Shown: positions 35,201-44,014, counted from the first letter of the stretch. The stretch is 52,895 nucleotides of DNA from CAZEZY01 sp964516635 (GCA_964516635.1 CAZEZY010000001.1:1-52895), one strand, 5' to 3'. Notes: generated by a model not told the origin, from the letters alone. Numbers and translations: made by a program.

Positions 35201-35844
35201 TGGATGGTTTTCATGCCTGCCCAGACACCGGCAAATCGGCTCATGGCCAGCGCGTGAAGCCCCAGGTCCAGAATGTCTTGCACACTGGCCGGGAAAAACA
35301 CCGGCAAGCCGCAGGCCTTGAAAATGTGGTCACTCTGGTGCGCGGCCGTTGAACTTTTGGCCACATGGTCGTCGCCGGCCACCGCCAGCACGCCGCCCCA
35401 GGGCGTGGTGCCGGCCATGTTGGCGTGTTTGAAGACGTCGGAGCACCGGTCCACGCCCGGCCCCTTGCCGTACCAGATGCCAAAGACCCCGTCAAACCGG
35501 TGGCTGGCCGGCGGCGTGAAGCCCAGCTGCTGCGTGCCCCACAATGCGGTGGCGGCGAGTTCTTCATTCACCCCGGGCTGAAACACGATGTGCTGGGCCG
35601 CCAGATGCTTGCGAGCGCTCCAGAGAGCCTGGTCATAGCCACCCAGCGGCGACCCCCGGTAACCGCTGATGAAACCGGCGGTGTTCTTGCCTGCCAGGGC
35701 ATCGCGCTGGCGTTGCAACATGGGCAGTTTCACCAGCGCCTGCACACCACTCATGAAGGCTCGCCCATGATCGAGGGCATATTTGTCGTCCAGCGTGACC
35801 GTGTCCAGCGCACGGCGGATGTGCTCGGGCAGGGGGGCATTCAT
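32203..35844 (-). CDS. Indolepyruvate ferredoxin oxidoreductase, fused single-chain form
   Basis: 1213 aa. The enzyme oxidatively decarboxylates aryl-pyruvates or related 2-oxo acids to acyl-CoA with TPP and iron-sulfur clusters. The N-terminal pyrimidine-binding domain has GYRGSPLGGYDQ; the TPP domain has GDGTYFHSG and YNDAVAMTGGQP; a cluster-binding stretch near residues 681-720 has CEGCGDCG and further cysteines; the gamma-type domain (~770 on) has GVGGTGVITIGQLLG. The C-terminus is the DUF6537-type extension. The ATG at 35844 has AGGAG upstream; the longer open frame runs into the regulator gene and is rejected. A divergent Lrp-type regulator fits amino-acid breakdown. Confidence 0.93.
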   Translation of the reverse strand: MNAPLPEHIRRALDTVTLDDKYALDHGRAFMSGVQALVKLPMLQRQRDALAGKNTAGFISGYRGSPLGGYDQALWSARKHLAAQHIVFQPGVNEELAATALWGTQQLGFTPPASHRFDGVFGIWYGKGPGVDRCSDVFKHANMAGTTPWGGVLAVAGDDHVAKSSTAAHQSDHIFKACGLPVFFPASVQDILDLGLHALAMSRFAGVWAGMKTIQEIVESSATADIDPQRVSIVLPEFEMPPGGVHIRWPDTALEQEARLYDYKWYAALAYVRANRLNHNVIEGPNDRYGLIASGKAYNDTRQALLDLGLDDATCRQLGIRLHKVSVVWPLEAQTTREFATGLREILVVEEKRQVIEYQLKEELYNWRADVRPDVLGKFDEVGGDHSGGEWSMPNPSANQLLRANADLSPAIIARAVARRLKKRGLLPEGSDMATRVDAQLAILEAKERSMQVLNAQTPLADRQPWFCSGCPHNTSTRVPEGSRAMAGIGCHFMSIWMDRATVGFTQMGGEGVPWVGQQPFSHEQHVFANLGDGTYFHSGLLAIRQSIAAGVNITYKLLYNDAVAMTGGQPVGERPEGHSVLQIAHSLRAEGVAQITIVTDEPDKYRGAHHTTIGGATLQLPEGIAVAHRDELDRIQRDFREIKGTTVIIYDQTCATEKRRRRKRGTMADPAKRVVINEAVCEGCGDCGVQSNCLSVEPLETEFGRKRTINQSTCNKDFSCTKGFCPSFVTVEGGQLKKKAKGATAPSPASLGALPEPVLPSAAQPWGMVVAGVGGTGVITIGQLLGVAAHMEGKGIVTQDAAGLAQKGGATWSHVLIADRQADIRTTRVSMAAADLIIGCDPIVAAGKETALRMLQGRTHVALNSHATPTAAFVKNGGWQNPAEQCVASIVQTVGADAVGAFDADGMATTLLGDSIFINPMVLGYAWQRGWIPLRRESLMRAMELNAVAVEQNKTAFEWGRQAAHDWARVKALLSPAQVIEFKPRDTLETLLRRRTAFLTDYQNAVYAQRYEALVRRVQHAEAAAMGAGKTALAETVARQLFRLMAYKDEYEVARLYTDGAFQKKLAEQFEGDVKLRFHLAPPLLAKKNAKGELVKQTYGPWMMKAFGLLARLKGLRGTALDVFGYTEERRTERALIGEYMDIVEELISTLDAKRHALAVEIAQVPELIKGFGHVKDRNLRAARERWQTLLGQWRGARPVEGSGLSGVVKAA

Positions 35845-35996
35845 GTGTGGTCTCCTGTGTGGTGAGGCAAGCCTGGTGGGCAACGCCGAAAACGCCCGGA
35901 TCAGGATCACCAACCCGGCACGTGAAAAGTAACGCAAAGTGTATGCCCTGTGCGCCGGAATGTCTTTGCTTTTCAGGCCCGGAAAAACCTCCTCTT

Positions 35997-36011
35997 CGAA
36001 AGAATCTTTCG
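35997..36011. promoter_or_regulatory. Perfect 15-bp palindrome, candidate Lrp/AsnC operator
   Basis: CGAAAGA-A-TCTTTCG lies in the 181-bp divergent gap between the oxidoreductase gene and the Lrp-type gene, ending 14 bp before the regulator ATG. Lrp/AsnC boxes are AT-rich imperfect palindromes of about 15 bp, so this fits. It overlaps a TAAAAT box (36012-36017) on its right. On the minus strand a weak promoter for the oxidoreductase (AAGACA, 17 bp, TACACT at 35938-35943) lies in the same gap. Confidence 0.5.
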
Positions 36012-36025
36012 TAAAATGGCTATGA

Positions 36026-36502
36026 ATGGAAACACTTGACAGATATGACCTCGCCATCCTGCAACACCTGCAGGCTGACGGGCGCCTCACCAACACCGAA
36101 CTGGCCCAGCGGGTGGGCCTGTCGGCCGCGCCCTGCTGGCGGCGCGTGCGGGCACTGGAGGAGGCCGGCTACATCACCGGCTACCGCGCGGTGCTGGACC
36201 GGCGCCGCATCGGACTGGGCGTCCTGGCCTTCGTTCGTCTGGATGCCGAGCGCAACACCGGCGACGCCACCCGGGTGCTGGAAGAGGCCATCCGACAACT
36301 GCCCGAGGTCATTTCCTGCCATTACATCAGCGGGGCTGGGACCTTTGAGATCCAGGTGGTGGCGCCCGATCTGGACAGTTTTTCACGCTTTGCCCTGCAA
36401 CGGCTCATCAACCTGCCCAACGTGAAAGACCTGCACACCAGTTTTTCACTGGGCGAAGTGAAAACCACTGGCACGCTCCCTCTGAATCATCTCAAGCCCT
36501 GA
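36026..36502 (+). CDS. Lrp/AsnC family transcriptional regulator
   Basis: 158 aa, typical length. N-terminal winged helix (LDRYDLAILQHLQADGRLTN, then QRVGLSAAPCWRRVRALEEAGYI) and C-terminal RAM ligand-binding domain (ISCHYISGAGTFEIQVVAPD). These regulators sense amino acids. Divergence from the indolepyruvate oxidoreductase gene suggests that gene is its target and an aromatic amino acid its signal; both are inference. The ribosome-binding site is poor, and the transcript may be nearly leaderless. Confidence 0.92.
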   Translation: METLDRYDLAILQHLQADGRLTNTELAQRVGLSAAPCWRRVRALEEAGYITGYRAVLDRRRIGLGVLAFVRLDAERNTGDATRVLEEAIRQLPEVISCHYISGAGTFEIQVVAPDLDSFSRFALQRLINLPNVKDLHTSFSLGEVKTTGTLPLNHLKP

Positions 36503-36563
36503 GCCGGATTCCGGACCCGGTGGTGCTACAGTCCGCGATGACAGACAGGATTCATACCGAGCC

Positions 36564-39449
36564 TTGACGCGCCTATTCCTACTCAATCTGCTTGCGGCTT
36601 TCGCCTATGCCCTGTCTGGGTGGGCGTCGCTGCAGGCCGCCATTCCGCCCAACTACATTGCCATCTTCTTCGCGGCGTCCGGCGTGGCGCTGGGTGCCGT
36701 TCTGGTCGGGGGCTACAGACTGCTCCCCAGCGTGGCGCTGGGCGCACTGAGCGTGCAGTGGCTTGCCCACGGACAGAGTGGCCTCACCACCCTGACCTGG
36801 AACATGTGGATTTCCTCGCTGGGAGCGATGCTGATGGCGGGCGCATCGGCCTGGGCCATCCGCCGCTGGGCCAGATACCCGTCGGCGCTCGACAGACCCC
36901 GTGAAGCCCTGCTGACCTTTCTCGTCATCATCCCGGCTTTCACCGTCATCAACGCCTCGTTATCGGTGCCATCGCTGGTCCATATCGGGGTCATTGCACC
37001 CGATGAAGCCTGGTTCAGCTGGATCACGTGGTGGATGGCAGACACCCTGGGGGCCATCATCTTCACGCCATTGATGCTGGTGCTGTTCGGGCAACCGGCG
37101 GTGGCGTGGCGCCCTCGGTGGAAAACCGTGGCATTGCCCATGATGGTCGCGCTGTCACTGGTCGCCGGGATGCTGAGTCTGCTGAACGCGAAACAGCAGG
37201 AGCAGGTGCAAGACGAATTCCATTCGGCCGCAGAGTCCCTGACCAACCAGTTGCAACGGCGTCTGGATGCCCAGACGGACAGCATCCAGGCCATCGGCAA
37301 GGTCATGGAAATGGTGGAATTCACCCAACAGGAGGGTTTCGACAAAACCACTCAACTCTGGCTCGAACGCTATCCCGGAAGCCAGAACTTTGGCTGGAGC
37401 CCGCTCATCACAGACGATCAGCGTTTCCAGTATGAGCAGTGGATGCCGGGTCGACCTATTCTGGGAAGAGATGAAAGCGGTCAGACCCAGCCAGCCCGTC
37501 CGTCTCCCCGCTATTTTCCGATCACCTGGGTCTCACCGCTGGATGGCAATCGGTCTGTTCTGGGCCTGGATGTCAGCGTCCTTCCCGCGACCGCAGCCGC
37601 CGTTCAACGCTCGATCAACACCTTCTCACCTGCCGTCAGTGAACCTTTCCGGTTGGTCCAGGAGACAGGCCAACAGCGGGCGGTGGTGCTCTACCACTCG
37701 GTCTTTCGGGATGGTGAGTTACGGGGTGTGGTATCCGCCACCCTGCGAATGACAGACATGCTGGACGCGGCGCTGGGCGATGTCCAGGGCCGTGGCCTGG
37801 TGGTCTGCCTGACCGACCCTCAGACCGAACCGGGCAAACGCACCCTGGTGGGTGAGCTTGGCTGCGGCGATCGACTGATCGGCCAGGCGCTGCCGCGCTG
37901 GACGTTGGAAAAGCCCGTCGAATTCGGCCAACGACAATGGTTGGTGTACGTTTCTGCCACTTCCTCATTCTGGGGACAGACTTCTCAAGTCGGCATCTGG
38001 TTCACCAGCGCCATGGGCTTGATGGCCACGGCGCTGCTCGGCACGTTCCTGATCATCGTGACGGGTCATGGTCGAAGAACGGCGCAGCTCGTGGAAGAAC
38101 GGACTCAGGAGCTGGCTCACAGCAACGCCACGCTGGCGCAAATGGCCCATTACGATGCCTTGACCGGTCTGGCCAACCGGCCCTTCTGGACCGAGCAGGC
38201 AGATCTCACCTTCAGGGCTTCGGCCGACACCGATCAAGCCGTGGGCGTGATCTTTCTCGATGTGGACCGCTTCAAGCACGTCAATGACAGCCTGGGGCAT
38301 GTGCAGGGTGATCAGTTGCTCGTCACCATCAGTGCCCGGATTCAGGAATGCCTGCGCAGCCGGGATGTGCTGGCGCGCATCGGTGGTGACGAGTTCGTTC
38401 TGCTCCTGCCCGGCCTCAAGGGTCCGGAAGGTGCAGCCACAGTGGCCCAGAAGATTTCACGGGTCCTGTCCATGCCCGTCCTGCTGGACCAGATGCAGGT
38501 GCGCGTGACCGCCAGCCTGGGCGTTGCCCTCTTTCCCGAACACGGCCGTACCGTGGATGAACTCTTGCGTCATGCGGATACGGCCATGTACGCCGCCAAA
38601 GCCGCCGGCCGCAACCAGTGGCGCTTTTTCACCCCGGAAATGCATGAACGGGTGTCCAAACGGCTTTCGCTGGAAACCCGTCTGCGCCAGGCACTTGAAC
38701 CCGGGCACCAGGAACTCAGCGTGGTCTATCAGCCTCAGGTCGACGCCAGGACCGGTGCCATCACCGGCGTGGAGGCCTTGCTTCGATGGCAGCACCCCGA
38801 ATGGGGCCAGGTCTCACCGTCCGAATTCATCCCGATCGCCGAAGATTGCGGTCTGATCGAGCCTCTGGGTCTCTGGGTGTTGCAACAGGTCTGCCAGCAG
38901 ATTGACGCCTGGAAAACCGGTCCGCATGCCGAGCGTTTCCGTGACATGGCGATCTCGGTCAACGTATCCGCCTACGAGTTCAGTCGCCCGCTGTTCCTCG
39001 ACCAACTGCGGCAGGCCGTCAGCACGATAAGGTCACAACCTCACTGCCTGGAGATCGAGATCACCGAGAGCCTGCTGATTCAGGCCAACCCCGATCTGGA
39101 AGCCCGGATGCAGGCCATCAATGCCATGGGCATCCAGTTGTCACTCGACGATTTCGGAACCGGGTACTCCAGCCTGGGTTACCTGAAGCGCATGCCTCTG
39201 AGCAAACTCAAGATCGATCGATCGTTTCTTCACGGGATACCAGGAGACCCCGAAAACGAGACCATCGTCAGGGCCACCTTGTCCATGGCACACGATCTGG
39301 GTCTGATCGTCGTGGCCGAGGGTGTCGAAACCGAAGGACAGCGAGACTTCCTCCGAGCCCATGGATGCCATGCATTCCAGGGCTGGCTCTACGCCAGGGC
39401 CATGCCGCCCGATGATCTGGTGGCCTGGCTTGAACAGCAGGCCCCCTGA
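36564..39449 (+). CDS. MASE1-CHASE-GGDEF-EAL protein, c-di-GMP turnover
   Basis: 961 aa with a TTG start; no in-frame ATG is nearby that keeps the first membrane helix. Residues 1-~205 form a MASE1-like multi-helix membrane sensor, ~210-480 a CHASE ligand-binding domain, followed by a last membrane helix (~485-510). The GGDEF domain (~530-690) has the intact motif at 607-611. The EAL domain (~700-955) has intact E737-A-L plus NVSAYEF, EIEITES, LDDFGTGYSSL, KIDRSF and VAEGVET. Both diguanylate cyclase and phosphodiesterase activities are therefore possible. No partner gene is adjacent. A mini-frame of nine codons (36538-36567) overlaps its start. Confidence 0.92.
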   Translation: MTRLFLLNLLAAFAYALSGWASLQAAIPPNYIAIFFAASGVALGAVLVGGYRLLPSVALGALSVQWLAHGQSGLTTLTWNMWISSLGAMLMAGASAWAIRRWARYPSALDRPREALLTFLVIIPAFTVINASLSVPSLVHIGVIAPDEAWFSWITWWMADTLGAIIFTPLMLVLFGQPAVAWRPRWKTVALPMMVALSLVAGMLSLLNAKQQEQVQDEFHSAAESLTNQLQRRLDAQTDSIQAIGKVMEMVEFTQQEGFDKTTQLWLERYPGSQNFGWSPLITDDQRFQYEQWMPGRPILGRDESGQTQPARPSPRYFPITWVSPLDGNRSVLGLDVSVLPATAAAVQRSINTFSPAVSEPFRLVQETGQQRAVVLYHSVFRDGELRGVVSATLRMTDMLDAALGDVQGRGLVVCLTDPQTEPGKRTLVGELGCGDRLIGQALPRWTLEKPVEFGQRQWLVYVSATSSFWGQTSQVGIWFTSAMGLMATALLGTFLIIVTGHGRRTAQLVEERTQELAHSNATLAQMAHYDALTGLANRPFWTEQADLTFRASADTDQAVGVIFLDVDRFKHVNDSLGHVQGDQLLVTISARIQECLRSRDVLARIGGDEFVLLLPGLKGPEGAATVAQKISRVLSMPVLLDQMQVRVTASLGVALFPEHGRTVDELLRHADTAMYAAKAAGRNQWRFFTPEMHERVSKRLSLETRLRQALEPGHQELSVVYQPQVDARTGAITGVEALLRWQHPEWGQVSPSEFIPIAEDCGLIEPLGLWVLQQVCQQIDAWKTGPHAERFRDMAISVNVSAYEFSRPLFLDQLRQAVSTIRSQPHCLEIEITESLLIQANPDLEARMQAINAMGIQLSLDDFGTGYSSLGYLKRMPLSKLKIDRSFLHGIPGDPENETIVRATLSMAHDLGLIVVAEGVETEGQRDFLRAHGCHAFQGWLYARAMPPDDLVAWLEQQAP

Positions 39450-39452
39450 ACA

Positions 39453-40142
39453 CTAGCCGACGTGCTGCTTCAGAAATGAGAGGGTCCGCTGTCGGGCGAG
39501 CAAGGCCGAAGGCGCATCGTGAGAACCTCGCTGATCACAGTTGAATCCGTGATGGGCCGCATAGGTGTGGACCTCCACCCCGGCCTGCTGGGCCTGAAAG
39601 GTCTGAACGGTATCCAGGGGGATCCACTGATCTGCCTCGGCAAAGTGCGCCAGCACGGGGCATCCTGGCCGCTTTGCAGCCTCCGATTCGGTGGTCATGC
39701 CACCCCCGTAATAGGGAATGGCAGCCGACAGACCCTGGAGTTCACAGGCACTGCGCCACGCCAGCAAGCCGCCCCAGCAGAACCCGATCACCGCCACACG
39801 GCCTCCGCTTTCACGGGCCGCGCGATCGATGCCCGCCTGGATGTCGGCCATCACACCAGGCGCCGGCAATGCCTCAACCGCCATCTTGAGGGCAAATCCT
39901 GCCTGCATGTCACTGTCGGTGTATCCCAGCTCAACCCCCGCTTGAACACGATCAAAAGTGGACGGGGCCACCACCACAAAACCTTCTGCGGCGTACCCGT
40001 CTGCCACGGCACGGATGTGGCTGTTGACGCCAAAAATCTCTTGCAGCACCACAAGCCCGCCGCGCGGCTGGCCAGACGGCCGGGCCAGGTAGGCTCGAAC
40101 CGCTTGCCCATCGTGACTTTGCAGGGTGATCCATTCGCTCAT
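39453..40142 (-). CDS. Dienelactone hydrolase family protein
   Basis: 229 aa alpha/beta hydrolase. Candidate triad C122 (GFCWGG), D171 (EADQW) and H198 (AHHGF). The start at 40142 has AGGAG upstream; the longer open frame is rejected. Family members open dienelactones in aromatic breakdown but many act on other esters; no chlorocatechol pathway genes are near. It is 22 bp downstream of a universal stress protein gene on the same strand, so they are probably cotranscribed. Confidence 0.9.
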   Translation of the reverse strand: MSEWITLQSHDGQAVRAYLARPSGQPRGGLVVLQEIFGVNSHIRAVADGYAAEGFVVVAPSTFDRVQAGVELGYTDSDMQAGFALKMAVEALPAPGVMADIQAGIDRAARESGGRVAVIGFCWGGLLAWRSACELQGLSAAIPYYGGGMTTESEAAKRPGCPVLAHFAEADQWIPLDTVQTFQAQQAGVEVHTYAAHHGFNCDQRGSHDAPSALLARQRTLSFLKQHVG

Positions 40143-40164
40143 GCCGGTCTCCTTTGCTGTGTGT

Positions 40165-40605
40165 TCATTCGTCATCCTGTTCGCCTTTGACAAAGGTCAC
40201 GGGAACGGGGGATTTTTCGAGCATGGACTGAGAAACAGAGCCCAGCAGGGCCCGCCTGACCGTCCCTTTGCCATGGCTTCCCATGATGACGCCATCGCAG
40301 GCTTCCGCCTCCAGCACTTCCAGCAGCATGGGGACTGGATCCCCTGAAACCACCAGCTGGCTGAACACCAATCCGGCGGCCTTGGCGAGCTCGGCTGCGG
40401 GTGCCATCATGTCCATACCGGCACCTTGTGCGACCTGTCTGAGCGCCTCTTCGTCATGAAGCGTCACCATTTCATAAACGGTCGCCGGCTCCTGCACATT
40501 CACCAGAACCAGTTCGGTCTGGAGACCCGATCTCGCCATGGCCACCGCATGCGCCACGGCCTCGATCGACAGCTCGGAACCATCCACGGGAATCAGCCAT
40601 TTCAT
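40165..40605 (-). CDS. Universal stress protein, UspA family
   Basis: 146 aa, single Usp domain. The N-terminus MKWLIPVDGSELS and the nucleotide-binding loop GSHGKGTVRRALLGSVS (G-2x-G-9x-G-S/T pattern) mark an ATP-binding Usp. AGGAG precedes the ATG, and TATGAT (40638-40643, minus strand) could be its -10 element; no good -35 was seen. Divergent from an MFS gene and followed by the hydrolase gene. Confidence 0.92.
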   Translation of the reverse strand: MKWLIPVDGSELSIEAVAHAVAMARSGLQTELVLVNVQEPATVYEMVTLHDEEALRQVAQGAGMDMMAPAAELAKAAGLVFSQLVVSGDPVPMLLEVLEAEACDGVIMGSHGKGTVRRALLGSVSQSMLEKSPVPVTFVKGEQDDE

Positions 40606-40711
40606 TGATTTGCTCCTGTCGTTGACACTCTGTACGCATCATAGTCGCTGCCATCACCATCGCCACATCGGGGTGACAGCAGAACCGGGCGTTGCATCCG
40701 ACAATCACACG

Positions 40712-42328
40712 ATGCAAGACGCTTCTCCTGATCAAGGCCCCCCACTGGGACTGACAGCGCTGGCGCCCTTTCAACACCGGGTGTTCACATGGCTCTGGCT
40801 GACCTGGCTGATGGCGAATGTCAGCATGTGGATGAACGATGTGGCAGCCGCCTGGCTCATGACATCGCTCGCTCCGTCGCCGGTCTGGGTGGCCCTGGTT
40901 CAGACGGCCGCAACCCTTCCGGTGTTTCTGCTTGGCCTCCCCAGTGGCACCCTGGCGGATACATGGGACCGCCGCCGTTACTTTCTGGGTACTCAGCTCT
41001 GGATCGCAGGGGTGGCGCTCGTCATGTGCACCTTCATCCTTCTGGATGCCATGACGCCTGCCTGGCTGCTGATCCTCGTGTTTGCCAATGGCATCGGACT
41101 GGCCATGCGCTGGCCCGTGTTTGCGGCACTGGTCCCCGAACTGGTGCCCCGCCAGCAGCTCCCGCAGGCATTGGCGCTGAATGGGGTCTCGATGAACGCG
41201 TCCCGCATCATCGGCCCACTCCTGGCCGGCGCGCTCATTGCAACGCTGGGAAGTGCGTGGGTTTTTTTACTCAATGCCTTCCTGGCCTGTGTGTCGGCCA
41301 TCATCATCTGGCGCTGGAAAAGGGAGCACAAACCCAGCCCACTCGGTCGTGAACCTTTTTTCAGCGCCTTGCGAGTCGGCTGGCAGTACGTGGTGCAGTC
41401 ACCTCGTCTGCGGGTGGTCTACCTGCACATTGCCTTGTTCTTTTTTCATTCCACTGCGCTGATGGCCTTGCTGCCGTTGCTGGCCTTGCGCATGGAAGGC
41501 GGCAATGCGGCCACTTTCACCTGGCTGCTGGCCACGATGGGCAGTGGGGCGATTGTCTCGGCCCTCTTGCTGCCTCGTCTCAGGCAGCAATTTTCACGCG
41601 ACACGGTGGTGTGGTGGGGCACGGCCCTTCAGTCAGTGGCCATGGCGCTGGTGGCCTGGGTTCCCACGCTGAGCTGGGCCATGCCCGCCCTGTTTCTGGC
41701 AGGCATGGCCTGGATTGCCACCGCCAATTCGCTCAGCGTTTCGGCCCAGATGAGCCTGCCTGACTGGGTCAGGGCACGAGGCATGTCGGTCTACCAGATG
41801 GCCATCATGGGTGGCGCTGCCTGTGGTGCCGCCTTCTGGGGACAGGTGGCCAGCTGGACCGATGTCAGCCAGAGTGTCGGCATGGCCGCCTTGTCTGGCA
41901 TCGTCGCCATGACGGTGGCGCAGCGTCTTTCCCGCGAACGCGGCCTGATCGAGGACGTGACGCCGGTGCAGGCATGGTCGGCACCGGTGGCGGAGTCCGC
42001 ACCCGGGCCCGGACGCGTGATGGTCTGCATCCACTATCGGATCGATCCCTCCCGAGCTGAAGATTTCAGGCAGGTGATGCAGGAAAGCCGGCGTAGCCGT
42101 CTGCGCATGGGTGCGCTGGACTGGGAATTGTGGCAAGACATCGGTGACCCGGGTCATTTTGTGGAACGCATCACCGACGAAAGCTGGAACGAACATTTGC
42201 GACGCTTTGATCGGGTCACTGCGGCAGATGTCACCCTTCGCGAACGCAAACTGGCCTTTCATCTGGGCGATGGACCACCGCAAGTCACCCGATACCTCGC
42301 ACAATCTCATCATGTCAAACCCAGCTGA
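40712..42328 (+). CDS. MFS_3 family transporter with C-terminal cytoplasmic domain
   Basis: 538 aa. About twelve membrane helices, with the MFS motif-A-like GTLADTWDRRRYF after helix 2, belong to the group related to the enterobactin exporter EntS. The C-terminal ~100 residues (GRVMVCIHYRIDPSRAEDF onward) form a soluble ferredoxin-fold-like domain of antibiotic-biosynthesis-monooxygenase type, which is typical of this subgroup. The substrate is unknown. The start at 40712 is preferred over the longer frame that overlaps uspA. The 3' end overlaps the phosphatase gene by 17 bp. Confidence 0.88.
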   Translation: MQDASPDQGPPLGLTALAPFQHRVFTWLWLTWLMANVSMWMNDVAAAWLMTSLAPSPVWVALVQTAATLPVFLLGLPSGTLADTWDRRRYFLGTQLWIAGVALVMCTFILLDAMTPAWLLILVFANGIGLAMRWPVFAALVPELVPRQQLPQALALNGVSMNASRIIGPLLAGALIATLGSAWVFLLNAFLACVSAIIIWRWKREHKPSPLGREPFFSALRVGWQYVVQSPRLRVVYLHIALFFFHSTALMALLPLLALRMEGGNAATFTWLLATMGSGAIVSALLLPRLRQQFSRDTVVWWGTALQSVAMALVAWVPTLSWAMPALFLAGMAWIATANSLSVSAQMSLPDWVRARGMSVYQMAIMGGAACGAAFWGQVASWTDVSQSVGMAALSGIVAMTVAQRLSRERGLIEDVTPVQAWSAPVAESAPGPGRVMVCIHYRIDPSRAEDFRQVMQESRRSRLRMGALDWELWQDIGDPGHFVERITDESWNEHLRRFDRVTAADVTLRERKLAFHLGDGPPQVTRYLAQSHHVKPS

Positions 42329-42827
42329 TTTTCAGATCGTCTTTTTCTGCATGGGCAACATCTGTCGCAGCCCGACGGCTCATGGCGTTTTTCGTCACCA
42401 CCTGCGTCTGGCCGGTCTGCAAGACCGTGTGTCGGTCGATTCGGCCGGGACGCACAACGACCATCCTGGAAAGCCCCCGGATCACCGTTCGCAGGCACAT
42501 GCCATGGCCAGGGGATACGACCTGTCCGACTTGCGGGCACGACAACTGGTGGATCACGACTTTCTTCACGCCGACTTGCTGCTGGCCATGGACTGGGACA
42601 ATCTGGCACTCGCCGAAGCCATGGCCCCTCCTGCCCACCTTCGCAAACTCCGTCGCCTCACCGAATTCTGCCTGGTGCATCAGAGCCCCGTGATTCCGGA
42701 TCCTTACCTGGGTGGTGAGAACGATTTCGAGCATGTGCTCGACCTGGTGGAAGACGCCTGCCAGGGACTTCTCCTGCACGTTCAGGCCTGTCTGGCCACC
42801 CGCGACGCCTCCCGGAGCGCCTCATGA
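42312..42827 (+). CDS. Low-molecular-weight protein tyrosine phosphatase
   Basis: 171 aa. The active-site loop C13-MGNIC-R19-S is at the N-terminus (C-x5-R-S), with the acid aspartate in IPDPYLGG near residue 137. The enzyme hydrolyses phosphotyrosine or phosphoarginine. No tyrosine kinase or capsule genes are nearby, so its target is unknown. It overlaps the MFS gene by 17 bp and shares ATGA with the next gene. Confidence 0.92.
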   Translation: MSNPADFQIVFFCMGNICRSPTAHGVFRHHLRLAGLQDRVSVDSAGTHNDHPGKPPDHRSQAHAMARGYDLSDLRARQLVDHDFLHADLLLAMDWDNLALAEAMAPPAHLRKLRRLTEFCLVHQSPVIPDPYLGGENDFEHVLDLVEDACQGLLLHVQACLATRDASRSAS

Positions 42828-44014
42828 CGCGGCAAGCCCTCCATGGCGTTCGGGTCCTGGAACTCGGGCAACTCATTGCCGGCCCTTTTGCTGCCAAAAC
42901 CCTGGGTGATTTTGGCGCCGATGTGATCAAGGTGGAGCCCCCCGGTACCGGTGATCCGCTCCGGCACTGGCGCCTGCTCCGCGATGGGACTTCCGTCTGG
43001 TGGGAGGTTCAGTCCCGCAACAAGCGTTCCGTGGTGCTGGATCTTCGAACGGAAGAGGGTCAGTCGGTCGTCCGCCGCCTCGCTGCCGAAGCCGATGTGC
43101 TGGTCGAAAATTTCAAGCCCGGCACCCTGGAGGCCTGGGGGCTTGGCTGGGACACCCTGCACGCCCTCAACCCTCGTCTGATCATGCTTCGCCTGTCGGG
43201 ATACGGTCAGACTGGGCCATACGCGTCCAAACCCGGTTTCGGTATTCTCGGCGAGGCCATGGGCGGCCTGAGGCACCTCACGGGTGAACCGGGACGCGTC
43301 CCCGTTCGCACCGGTGTCTCGATGGGTGACTCGATTGCGGCCCTCCATGGCGTGATCGGTGTTCTGATGGCGCTGTATCACCGGGATGCCCATGGCGGTA
43401 CCGGCCAGATGATTGATGTCGCCCTTTACGAGAGCGTGTTCAACCTGATGGAAAGTCTGCTGCCCGAATACGACGCTTTTGGTACCGTGCGAGAACGCGC
43501 AGGCAGTGCATTGCCGGGTATTGCCCCCTCAAATGCCTACCGCTGCTCCGATGGCGGGTACGTCCTGATTGGCGGCAATGGCGACAGCATTTTCAAGCGT
43601 CTCATGCAAGCCATCGGTCGCCCGGATCTCGCAAACGATCCCGCACTGGCCCACAACGATGGTCGGGCCACACGAAGCAACGAACTGGATCAGGCCATCG
43701 AATCCTGGACCCTGACCCACACCATCGATGAAGTGATCAGCGTCCTGGATGCCGCTCGGGTACCCGCAGGCAAGATCTACTCGGCAGCTGACATCGCCCA
43801 TGACCCGCAGTATCAGGCCAGAGACATGATCATCCAGTCGGTTGACCGAAATGGTCAACCCCTGAAAGTGCCTGGCATCGTACCCAAACTCAGCGAAACG
43901 CCTGGCCAGATTGCGTCACCCGCGCCCAGACTGGGGGAGCACAACCAGGACCTGCTCAATGCCCTGGGTTGGCCAGCACGAACCGGAGGTCAGGACCATG
44001 CAAACCGATCATGA
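42824..44014 (+). CDS. CaiB/BaiF family CoA transferase (class III)
   Basis: 396 aa. Family marks are GVRVLELGQLIAGPFAAKTLG at the start of the frame, DVIKVEPPGTGD, NKRSVVLDL and the catalytic aspartate D169 in VSMGDSIAA. These enzymes move CoA between carboxylic acids. The substrate is not predictable. It begins inside the stop codon of the phosphatase gene (ATGA) and overlaps slyX by 17 bp, so translation of the four genes is coupled. Confidence 0.92.
   Translation: MTRQALHGVRVLELGQLIAGPFAAKTLGDFGADVIKVEPPGTGDPLRHWRLLRDGTSVWWEVQSRNKRSVVLDLRTEEGQSVVRRLAAEADVLVENFKPGTLEAWGLGWDTLHALNPRLIMLRLSGYGQTGPYASKPGFGILGEAMGGLRHLTGEPGRVPVRTGVSMGDSIAALHGVIGVLMALYHRDAHGGTGQMIDVALYESVFNLMESLLPEYDAFGTVRERAGSALPGIAPSNAYRCSDGGYVLIGGNGDSIFKRLMQAIGRPDLANDPALAHNDGRATRSNELDQAIESWTLTHTIDEVISVLDAARVPAGKIYSAADIAHDPQYQARDMIIQSVDRNGQPLKVPGIVPKLSETPGQIASPAPRLGEHNQDLLNALGWPARTGGQDHANRS

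Noticed and set aside
32320..35352. A 1010-codon open frame on the plus strand, antisense to the indolepyruvate oxidoreductase gene
   Set aside because: It mirrors the codon pattern of the GC-rich gene on the other strand, has no recognisable domain, and is rich in His/Gln/Gly/Arg as shadow frames usually are. The minus-strand gene has complete motifs.
39453..40142. Chloroaromatic degradation cluster
   Set aside because: The dienelactone hydrolase stands with a stress protein only; no catechol dioxygenase, cycloisomerase or maleylacetate reductase is nearby.
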